Below, piece after piece: positions 8,335-15,297 of a stretch of DNA of 64,000 nt (its first letter is position 1; every line of letters begins with the position of its first letter). A program made the translations under genes and the position numbers. The notes beneath the pieces were generated by a model. That model saw only the letters and a list, made by a program, of their open reading frames with translations, did not search any database and was not told where the DNA came from. The DNA lies in the NCBI GenBank assembly GCA_963783835.1, contig CAWAOX010000007.1:22378-86377 (forward strand), written 5' to 3'. The stretch comes from CAIQPS01 sp963783835 (GTDB lineage Bacteria > Actinomycetota > Thermoleophilia > RBG-16-64-13).

Positions 8335-8979
8335 CTACTCGGCCGACCCCGGCTTGAAGCTCGCGATCATCGCGTCGAAGATCGGTTGATCGGCCGCCCA
8401 GTTCTCGTCGGCCGCCTGGGTGGTCAACTGGTACTCCATGTTCCCGTCGAACAGGAAGTAGAGGGTCGACGTGCAGGGGGCGCCGTCCTTCGTGAAGGTG
8501 TAGGTGACGTTGTAGCCTTTCATGCCGGCTGCCGTCGTCTCCGCCAGAGGCACCTGCACCTTCATGCCGGTGCCCTGGCTCTCGAGGCTTGCCAGGACCG
8601 CTTCGATCTCGCTCTTGAGTTGCGGGAAGACCGAATCGTCCACGGTCACGGTCAGCTTGTAGACCGAGACCAACATCAGGTCTATGTAGGTGCTTTCCAC
8701 CTTGGCGCCATTGGGATCGAAGACGCTCGCGCCTCCGGCCGAGGTCGCGCCGGCGCTGGCATCAACGGTGGTGTCCTCCTGGATCTTCCAGGAGGAAGGG
8801 TACGCGAAGCTGTACCCGTAGTCGGCGTCGGTGTAAGTCTTGGTGTCAGCCGCACCCGCACCCGTGCTGGTGCTGCTGGAGCTCGATCCGCAGGCCGGCA
8901 GCGCGAAGGCCGCAACCAAGAGGACCAGCAAGACGATCCCTACCACCAACGACCGAGGCTGCATTCTCACAGTCATCAT
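8335..8979 (-). CDS. Secreted lipoprotein, PsbP/photosystem-like fold possible
   Basis: Up to 214 residues. A hydrophobic signal segment ends in a lipobox LPAC followed by a Ser/Thr/Gly linker, so this is an anchored exported lipoprotein. The mature part starts DADYGYSFAYPSSWKI. This resembles the 'sYpsgWki' opening seen in PsbP-like and other DUF1795-type secreted proteins, but I cannot assign a function. AAGGAG lies directly against the first ATG, so translation more likely starts at the in-frame GTG at 8970 or the ATG at 8964. It is convergent with the AOR operon. Confidence 0.75.
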   Translation of the reverse strand: MMTVRMQPRSLVVGIVLLVLLVAAFALPACGSSSSSTSTGAGAADTKTYTDADYGYSFAYPSSWKIQEDTTVDASAGATSAGGASVFDPNGAKVESTYIDLMLVSVYKLTVTVDDSVFPQLKSEIEAVLASLESQGTGMKVQVPLAETTAAGMKGYNVTYTFTKDGAPCTSTLYFLFDGNMEYQLTTQAADENWAADQPIFDAMIASFKPGSAE

Positions 8980-9090
8980 CTCCTTGTTCGTTCACTCCGT
9001 CTATCCTCTACCCTATTGTGCCACGCGGCGCACCGCGAGGGTGGCTGGGCTACACTGAACGTGTAGCCGCAACACGACCGGGAGGCAGCT

Positions 9091-10101
9091 TTGGAGGCGC
9101 GCATCATCGGGCTCAAGGGGTGCGGTAAGACGACCCTCGTAGCCGCTCTGGCCGAAGGACGAGGCGAAGGCCACGTAGCTACCGTCCACGTCGGCGACCC
9201 GCGCATCCGCGTTCTCTCCGAGATCTTCCAGCCCAAGAAGACCACGTTCGCCGAGTTCAAGGTGAGGGAAGTGGCCTGGCCTGAGGCGACCGGGCGCAAG
9301 GGGGAGATGGAGAGATACTTGGACGCGCTGGCCGGAGGCCAGGTCTACGTCCACGTCCTCCGAGGTTTCGATAGCCCGCTGCTCGGTGAGCCGGCGCACC
9401 CGGAGGCCGACCTGGAGGAGCTCGACCGCGAGTTCCTGTTGTTCGATCTCATCCGGATCGAGCGGGCTTTCGAACGAACCAAGAAGGCGCCGCTGGCCGA
9501 TGCCGGGAAGAAGGCGCTCGCCCATTGCCAGGAGGCGCTCGAAGCCGAGAAACCCCTCCGGGAAGTGGACTTCGACGAAACGGAGCTGACCTTCATCCGG
9601 GGCTACCAGTTTTTGACCCTGATCCCGCAGCTGCTGGTGCTCAACACCGAGGCAGGGAGCACTCCCGACACCTCCTCTGTCGAGGCGGCCGCACGGGGAC
9701 GGCGGCTGCTCGCGTTCCCCTTCCCCGATGCCCTCGAGGTATCTCAGCTCTCCATCGAGGAGCAGGCCGAATACGCGGCTGCATTGGGGCTGCCCGGACC
9801 CGCGGCCGAAGTGGTGGCCCAGGCGGCCTTCCAGCAACTCGGGCTCATCAGCTTCCTGACGACCGGCAGCGACGAGGTGCGGGCGTGGCCCATCCGGAGT
9901 GGAGAGACCGCCCGGGAGGCGGCCGGCGCGATCCATAGTGACATCCAGCGCGGCTTCATCCGGGCCGAGGTCATCTCCTACGACGACTTCATGCACCACG
10001 GCACCATGAAGGCTGCGCGAGAAGCGGGCGTGCTCCGTATCGAGGGCAAGGACTACATCGTCAGAGACGGGGACATCGTCAACTTCCGCTTCAACGTGTA
10101 G
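9091..10101 (+). CDS. Divergent YchF/OLA1-like P-loop protein with TGS domain
   Basis: 336 residues from a TTG start with GGGAGG upstream. The C-terminal ~85 residues are a clear YchF TGS-type domain (EVRAWPIRSGETA, GFIRAEVIS, GKDYIVRDGDIVNFRFNV). The N-terminal P-loop is GLKGCGKTT instead of the usual GLPNVGKST. The region where YchF has DIAGLVKGA is replaced by a sequence with no DxxG, and the nucleotide-specificity site reads LNTE rather than NxxE/NKxD. YchF proteins are ribosome-associated ATPases or GTPases involved in stress responses. With its degraded switch motifs this copy may bind nucleotide without normal hydrolysis. It is likely a paralogue of a canonical ychF elsewhere (inference). 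Confidence 0.8.
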   Translation: MEARIIGLKGCGKTTLVAALAEGRGEGHVATVHVGDPRIRVLSEIFQPKKTTFAEFKVREVAWPEATGRKGEMERYLDALAGGQVYVHVLRGFDSPLLGEPAHPEADLEELDREFLLFDLIRIERAFERTKKAPLADAGKKALAHCQEALEAEKPLREVDFDETELTFIRGYQFLTLIPQLLVLNTEAGSTPDTSSVEAAARGRRLLAFPFPDALEVSQLSIEEQAEYAAALGLPGPAAEVVAQAAFQQLGLISFLTTGSDEVRAWPIRSGETAREAAGAIHSDIQRGFIRAEVISYDDFMHHGTMKAAREAGVLRIEGKDYIVRDGDIVNFRFNV

Positions 10102-10160
10102 CGGGGGAGCGCCACCGATGGCATGGGCTACGGGGTCCAGCCTCGTTCCGACCCTGAGGC

Positions 10161-11222
10161 CTAGTCGGAGGGCTGCCCGCCGGTGTAGCCGCGGGCCGAG
10201 TGATACGTGGCGCGGTCGAAAAACGCCGCGAAGCGGCTTTGCAGCTCCATGACCCGGTACATCTCCATCGGCCGCTGCCACACGCCCTGAGAGCGAGCAT
10301 GGGCCCAGATCTGGCGCTTGAGCAGCATGATGGCCGACAGCAGTTCGTGAAGGGGGACCCTCTGCGCCTCTCTGCGCGCGCCTAGTTCCCGGAAGACCTG
10401 CTTGATCTGCTCCTCCGTGCTCTCTCCCTCGAGCCACCGTCCCAGCTGCAGGAGGCTGGTAGTGCATTCTGCCAATAGCGATTCGGGATCCAGGCGCATG
10501 TAGCTCGCCGTGGTGTGGTTGGAGCGGACGTCTGCCAGCCAGAGCCTGGCCACCAGGGGGATGCTCTCGTTGACGAAGCCGATCAAGCTGTCGGAGAGCA
10601 TCTGCGCTCCCGCGGCCGGTCGCCCTCCGGCGGCTTCGGCACCCGGCTCAGTTTCGGCACCCGGCTCGACTCCGGTCCCCGCTGCCTCTTCCAGCCGGCG
10701 GAAGGAATCGTGGATGGCCCACTCGTCCCTGTGGAGATCGGCGCACAAACGTATGGCCTTCTCGTTGTGAGGGAAGGCCAGGGGCGGAAGCCGGTCCAGC
10801 GGGAAGTAGTCCACCTCTTCGGCGTCGTCTCCCGCCCTCTCCGAGCCGAGGAGCTTCTCGACCTCGAAGGTGACGACCAGCACGTCTCCGTAGAAGGCGC
10901 CCTTCCAGGAGTCGGCATCGATGAGCCGGACGACCCGGCCCGTGATCCCCGTCTCCTCGAGCAACTCGCGCAGTGCGGCTTCGGAGATGGTCTCCCCGAG
11001 TTCGGCGAAACCGATGGGAAGGCACCACATGCCCTCGCTGGGCGGGTATTTGCGCTTGACAAGGAGCACGCGCCGCAGGTCATCGAGCACGAGGGCGCCC
11101 GCGGCGGGAAGGGGGTTCTGATAGAAGATCGTGCCACACGCAGAGCAGACGTCCCGGGGCCGATCCCCCACCGTCTGCACCTCGATCGAGCCGCCGCACT
11201 TAGAGCAGAACAGCGCGTTCAG
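10161..11222 (-). CDS. Zinc-ribbon Nudix hydrolase with C-terminal helical domain
   Basis: A complete Nudix box is present (G-x5-E-x7-RELLEETGI) in GFAELGETISEAALRELLEE, so it should hydrolyse a nucleoside-diphosphate-linked substrate using Mg2+. A Cys4 zinc ribbon precedes it, as in NudC-type proteins: CSKC, then CSAC about 15 residues on. The first CxxC lies upstream of the obvious GTG start at 11180. A CTG at 11220-11222 follows GGAGGAG by 8 nt and overlaps the upstream stop as CTGA, so I place the start there (353 residues). The C-terminal ~150 residues form a helical domain that I do not recognise, separated by an acidic Glu/Pro/Ala linker. It is coupled to the membrane protein at 11219-12025. 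Confidence 0.82.
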   Translation of the reverse strand: MNALFCSKCGGSIEVQTVGDRPRDVCSACGTIFYQNPLPAAGALVLDDLRRVLLVKRKYPPSEGMWCLPIGFAELGETISEAALRELLEETGITGRVVRLIDADSWKGAFYGDVLVVTFEVEKLLGSERAGDDAEEVDYFPLDRLPPLAFPHNEKAIRLCADLHRDEWAIHDSFRRLEEAAGTGVEPGAETEPGAEAAGGRPAAGAQMLSDSLIGFVNESIPLVARLWLADVRSNHTTASYMRLDPESLLAECTTSLLQLGRWLEGESTEEQIKQVFRELGARREAQRVPLHELLSAIMLLKRQIWAHARSQGVWQRPMEMYRVMELQSRFAAFFDRATYHSARGYTGGQPSD

Positions 11223-12025
11223 CTGATGGGCTCCTCCGTGGCCTGCATAAACACATGTGAACCGGAGTCATGGGTGTAGATGCCGAGCTGCTTGCCAAGT
11301 TCCTCGGGGCACTCCCGGACCTTGCCCAACTGGGTCTTGCCTGCCGTGACGACTTCTCCGATCGAGACGGCCGGATCGTCGACGAAGAGCATCGAGATGG
11401 TGATGTCGCTCATCTCCTCAGGACGGATGTCCACCTGCACGTCGTCGTACTTGCCGTAGAGCCTGTAATGCTTCACGGCGGTCACCGTCCCCGACACGGG
11501 CGCGGTTATGGGACAGCCGGGCGCCGCTCCTACCAGGATGGAACCTGTAGCTCCCGTGCCGTCACTGGACAGCAGGTAGTACCGGACTGACGGCTCCCCG
11601 GCGAAGATCCCCCGGAAGAACCTCACAAGCGCATTGGTGTTTGTGCGATCTCCTATCGGAGAGAATTGGACCGCTCGCTCGTCGCTGACCGGCTGGTAAG
11701 CGATGATGGTCACGTCTCTCGCCGCGACGGGCAGAAGGAGGTTGCGGTCGCCCAGACGGGCGAATGCGGGCCGGTTCTCGCCGGTGGCCGAGACCGCCGC
11801 GGAGGGGGAGGGATCGTTGCTCACCAAGAGCCCTTGAGAGCTCACCTGCCCGGTCGAATCGCCCGCACTGAAGGCGATGAAAATACCCGCGACGACGAGG
11901 CAGAGTATGCCGAAACCCGCAGCTAGCCGTATCCGGCGTCGACGGTACAGCGTTTCCTGACGCCGTTTGCGCCTGACCAATTCGTCCTGATACGAGAGTT
12001 CTGGTGAAGATGCCGCTTCTCTCAT
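11219..12025 (-). CDS. Single-pass membrane protein with extracytoplasmic beta-rich domain
   Basis: About 268 residues from the ATG at 12025; an open extension to a TTG at 12085 lacks support. A short cytoplasmic, Arg/Lys-rich segment (RRKRRQETLYRRRRIRL) leads into one transmembrane helix (GFGILCLVVAGIFIAFSA), then an exported domain. That domain contains APGCPITAPVSGTVTAVKHY, which resembles the barrel of lipoyl-like/M23-like folds. I see no metallopeptidase HxH or HxxxD motif, so peptidase activity is not supported. Its stop overlaps the start of the Nudix gene. Function unknown. Confidence 0.7.
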   Translation of the reverse strand: MREAASSPELSYQDELVRRKRRQETLYRRRRIRLAAGFGILCLVVAGIFIAFSAGDSTGQVSSQGLLVSNDPSPSAAVSATGENRPAFARLGDRNLLLPVAARDVTIIAYQPVSDERAVQFSPIGDRTNTNALVRFFRGIFAGEPSVRYYLLSSDGTGATGSILVGAAPGCPITAPVSGTVTAVKHYRLYGKYDDVQVDIRPEEMSDITISMLFVDDPAVSIGEVVTAGKTQLGKVRECPEELGKQLGIYTHDSGSHVFMQATEEPIS

Positions 12026-12171
12026 CACGTCTACCTTACCATCACCCGCCCGGATTGCCCAGAAAAAGCCCGTTTGCGCGCTCAAACGCTATCCGCAATC
12101 CGGTCTCGAGACTGATAATCTGTGCCTGTAGTGTGGCCTTAGGATAGGCGAGCACCGACAAGGAGGGGTAG

Positions 12172-13419
12172 GTGCAGATCACCATTCCTCGATGGGCCCA
12201 AGCCGTGCTGATCCCGGTGGCCATCTTCCTTGCCCTCTACTTCGCCAAGGTGGCAAGCCACGCGGTCTTCGTCTTCCTCATGTCGGTAGTGGTCGCCGTT
12301 CTGCTCAACGCGGTGGTCCTGGGGATGGGGCGGATCAAGGTTCCTCGCTGGGCGTCCGTTCCGATCGTCTACCTGGCCTTCATAGCCGTGGTGGTCGTCC
12401 TGTTCATCTTCCTCGGCCCTCCGCTCATCCGCCAGTTTCAGAGGCTGTTCGAGACCATCCCTGCCTGGCTCGAGGACTTGAACAAGTCGCTCGCGGATCT
12501 ACAGGCCTGGCTGGCCACGCACAACATCACGGTCAATCTGCAACTCAACACCACGGACATAGTCACCTGGCTGCAGAACAACGGCAGCCGTTCCGTAGGC
12601 ACGCTTTTCTCTGTGGGTGTGAGCGTCGCCGGCCTGTTCGTCAACATCTTCCTCACCATCGTCATCAGCTTCTACATGCTGATCGACGGCAAACGCATCT
12701 TCCGCTTCATGTGCCGCCTGGCGCCGGGGACCCCCGAGGTCAAGGAGGAATACGTCCGGGGTCTGCAGACAGCTTTCAGCCGTTTCGTTCGGGGGCAGGC
12801 CCTTCTGGCCGCCACAATAGGACTGGCGTGCGGTCTCGCCATCTGGATACTGAGCTGGGATATCGTCGGCGTCTGGCCGGAGGGCGGCCAGTACGCCTTG
12901 CTCTTCGGCTTCTGGGCAGGAGTGACCGAGGTCATACCCTACGTGGGCCCATGGATCGGCGCGGTGCCGCCCGTTATCGCCGCGTTCTTCCACTCCCCGA
13001 CCGCCGCCCTGGCGGTGATCATCGTCTACTTCGCCATCCAGCAGCTGGAAAGCCACATCCTGGCCCCGAACATCGTGGGCAGTTCCGTGGGCGTGCACCC
13101 ACTCATCGTGATCTTCACCCTGCTCGCCGGCGCTCAGGTCGGAGGGATAGTCGGGATCATCGTAGCGCTGCCGCTCCTCGCGATGCTCCGCCACACGCTA
13201 CAGTTCTACCATTTCGGCAGATCCAAGGCGCCCTGGGCCATGGACGACGGAATAGCGCTCATCCCCGCACGCTCAGGAGGCCCTCCTCCCCGGAGAGTGG
13301 TGCCACCCCCGGGGCCGGACAGCCCGGCTCAGGGGCCTGCCGCCTCGGCTGAGGAGCCTCTCGCCCCAACTGCGGGACCGGGCGCCCCTGCCCCCGGATC
13401 TCCCGGGCGCGAGGCGTGA
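12172..13419 (+). CDS. AI-2E family (PerM/YdiK) transporter-like membrane protein
   Basis: 415 residues from a GTG start behind AAGGAGGGG. It has the family arrangement: paired N-terminal membrane helices, a soluble segment (about residues 80-150), then a cluster of C-terminal helices with FGFWAGVTEVIPYVGPWIGAVPP and QQLESHILAPNIVG. The last ~65 residues are a Pro/Gly/Ala-rich tail, probably cytoplasmic and disordered. Family members export small molecules or ions, such as autoinducer-2 or Na+/H+ exchange. The substrate cannot be told from sequence. It lies upstream of the inositol lipid genes but is separated from them by a promoter. Confidence 0.88.
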   Translation: MQITIPRWAQAVLIPVAIFLALYFAKVASHAVFVFLMSVVVAVLLNAVVLGMGRIKVPRWASVPIVYLAFIAVVVVLFIFLGPPLIRQFQRLFETIPAWLEDLNKSLADLQAWLATHNITVNLQLNTTDIVTWLQNNGSRSVGTLFSVGVSVAGLFVNIFLTIVISFYMLIDGKRIFRFMCRLAPGTPEVKEEYVRGLQTAFSRFVRGQALLAATIGLACGLAIWILSWDIVGVWPEGGQYALLFGFWAGVTEVIPYVGPWIGAVPPVIAAFFHSPTAALAVIIVYFAIQQLESHILAPNIVGSSVGVHPLIVIFTLLAGAQVGGIVGIIVALPLLAMLRHTLQFYHFGRSKAPWAMDDGIALIPARSGGPPPRRVVPPPGPDSPAQGPAASAEEPLAPTAGPGAPAPGSPGREA

Positions 13420-13433
13420 GGAGGCCCCGCGAT

Positions 13434-13462
13434 TTGTGGAGGGTGGGCGATACTGTTACAAT
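13434..13462 (+). promoter_or_regulatory. Promoter for the phosphatidylinositol-phosphate synthase operon
   Basis: TTGTGG at 13434-13439, a 17-bp spacer and TACAAT at 13457-13462. It sits 48 bp before the ATG at 13511 and rules out the longer in-frame start at 13436. Confidence 0.5.
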
Positions 13463-13510
13463 CGCGAATTGCCGGGGTGGGTAGCTCGGAATCCAGAGAC
13501 TAGCAGGGCA

Positions 13511-14125
13511 ATGGAGAACATTCGCGATTCTTTCGGGATAAGGCTGCGGAGAGGTTTCAACCCGGTCATCTCCACTCTCCACCGGCTGGGGATCACCCCC
13601 AATCAGGTCACCGTCGTCGGCACCCTGCTCAACGTCGGCGTGGCCGCCCTCATCGTCTCCGATCACTTCATCTGGGCGGGCGTCCTTGTGCTCGTCGCGG
13701 GTATCTGCGACATGCTCGACGGTTCTCTGGCCCGGATGGCGAACATGTCCACTCCCTTCGGGGCCTTCTTTGATTCCACCCTCGACCGGATATCCGAAGG
13801 CTTCGTACTGGCTGCCATCTGTTATGTCTTCGCGCACGAGGGACATGCAGTCGACGCGGCCCTTGCCGCGCTCGCCCTTCTGGGCAGCCTCATGGTGAGT
13901 TACACTCGTGCTCGGGCGGAGAGCCTGGGTCTGGAATGCAAGGTCGGGATCATGAGCAGGCCCGAGCGTATCATCCTCGTGGCCATAGGGCTCTTCTTCA
14001 ACGTGCTGCCATATGCGATCTACATAATGCTGGCCCTCACCGCATTCACGGTGATCCAGCGCGTTGTCCACACCTATCGCCTGATCGGCAGGCAAAGGGA
14101 ACAGGGAGGATCCGTTGAGCGATAA
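13511..14125 (+). CDS. CDP-alcohol phosphatidyltransferase, likely phosphatidylinositol-phosphate synthase
   Basis: 204 residues from the ATG at 13511, chosen because the promoter lies downstream of the alternative start. The family signature D-x2-DG-x2-AR-x8-G-x3-D-x3-D is intact in DMLDGSLARMANMSTPFGAF followed by FDSTLD. Five or six membrane helices follow. Members condense CDP-diacylglycerol with an alcohol phosphate. Because inositol-phosphate synthase overlaps its 3' end, the acceptor is probably inositol 3-phosphate, as in actinobacterial PgsA1/PIPS, giving phosphatidylinositol phosphate at the membrane. Phosphatidylglycerophosphate synthase is the alternative. Confidence 0.87.
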   Translation: MENIRDSFGIRLRRGFNPVISTLHRLGITPNQVTVVGTLLNVGVAALIVSDHFIWAGVLVLVAGICDMLDGSLARMANMSTPFGAFFDSTLDRISEGFVLAAICYVFAHEGHAVDAALAALALLGSLMVSYTRARAESLGLECKVGIMSRPERIILVAIGLFFNVLPYAIYIMLALTAFTVIQRVVHTYRLIGRQREQGGSVER

Positions 14126-15200
14126 AGTTCGGGTAGCTGTCATCGGGGTCGGTAACTGCGCGTCGTCCTTCATCCAGGGCGTGGAGTACTACCGCAACGC
14201 GAAAGCGGACGAGTTCGTCCCCGGCCTCATGCATGTGAACCTCGGCGGATACCACATCTCCGACATTGAGTTCACCTGCGCCTTCGACATCGACAAGACC
14301 AAAGTGGGCAAGGACCTCTCCCAGGCCATCTGGGGCGGCCGTAACTGTACGGTCAAGTTCTGCGACGTCCCCGATATGGGCGTCAAGGTCTACCGCGGCA
14401 TGACCCACGACGGTCTGGGCAAGTACCTCTCCGAGGTCATCGAAAAGGCCCCCGGACCGACAGACGACGTCGTCGGAATCCTCAAGGACACCAAGACCGA
14501 TGTGGTGGTCAGCTACCTGCCGGTGGGCAGCGAGATGGCTACCAAGTGGTATGTCGAGCAGATCCTCGAAGCGGGCTGCGCCTTTGTCAACTGCATCCCG
14601 GTCTTCATCGCCCGCGAGAAATACTGGCAGGACCGCTTCATCGAGCGCGGGCTGCCGGTCATCGGCGACGACATCAAGTCGCAGGTCGGCGCTACCATCG
14701 TCCACCGGGTGCTCACCCGCCTCATGCGTGAGCGCGGCGTTCGGCTGGAGCGCACCTCCCAGCTCAACGTGGGCGGCAACACCGACTTCCTCAACATGCT
14801 CGAGCGCTCGCGCTTGGAGAGCAAGAAGATCTCCAAGACCAACTCGGTCACCTCGCAGCTCGACTACGACATGGGTAGCAAGAACATCCACATCGGCCCC
14901 TCCGACTACGTCGAGTGGCTTGAGGACCGCAAGTGGGCGTATATCCGGATGGAAGGCCGCACCTTCGGCGACGTGCCGCTCAACATCGAACTGAAGCTCG
15001 AAGTGGTCGACTCGCCTAACTCGGCCGGCATCGTCATCGACGCGGTCCGCTGCGCCAAATTGGCACTCGACCGGGGCGTCTCCGGCGCGCTGTTCGAGCC
15101 GGCTTCGTACTTCATGAAGTCGCCGCCGATCCAGTACAGTGACGAAGAGGCGCGGCGCAAGACCGAGGCCTTCATCGCCGGCGAAGCGCAGAGCGAGTAA
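14115..15200 (+). CDS. ino1: Inositol-3-phosphate synthase
   Basis: 361 residues, the short actinobacterial/archaeal form. The NAD-binding motif GVGNCASS lies near the N-terminus (VRVAVIGVGNCASSFIQGV). Conserved blocks GDDIKSQVGATI, RTSQLNVGGNTDF and SKKISKTNSV follow. It converts glucose 6-phosphate to 1L-myo-inositol 3-phosphate using NAD+. The start is TTG at 14115 behind GGGAGGA, overlapping the end of the CDP-alcohol transferase gene by 11 bp, so the two are translationally coupled. The product feeds phosphatidylinositol phosphate made by the upstream gene, and possibly mycothiol. Confidence 0.95.
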   Translation: MSDKVRVAVIGVGNCASSFIQGVEYYRNAKADEFVPGLMHVNLGGYHISDIEFTCAFDIDKTKVGKDLSQAIWGGRNCTVKFCDVPDMGVKVYRGMTHDGLGKYLSEVIEKAPGPTDDVVGILKDTKTDVVVSYLPVGSEMATKWYVEQILEAGCAFVNCIPVFIAREKYWQDRFIERGLPVIGDDIKSQVGATIVHRVLTRLMRERGVRLERTSQLNVGGNTDFLNMLERSRLESKKISKTNSVTSQLDYDMGSKNIHIGPSDYVEWLEDRKWAYIRMEGRTFGDVPLNIELKLEVVDSPNSAGIVIDAVRCAKLALDRGVSGALFEPASYFMKSPPIQYSDEEARRKTEAFIAGEAQSE

Positions 15201-15220
15201 GGTAGGACAAGAGCGTTTGT

Positions 15221-15265
15221 CGGGGGCCCGGGCGGACGTCGTCAGCCCGGGCCCCCGTACTTTGA
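15221..15265 (+). terminator. Intrinsic terminator or attenuator after ino1
   Basis: A 13-bp perfect stem (15221-15233 with 15245-15257), an 11-nt loop, then TACTTTG. The T-tract is weak, so partial read-through into the glycosyltransferase-PHP gene is likely. Confidence 0.6.
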
Positions 15266-15297
15266 AGCGCATGGTGCATTCAGAGCGGGGGGCTTGC

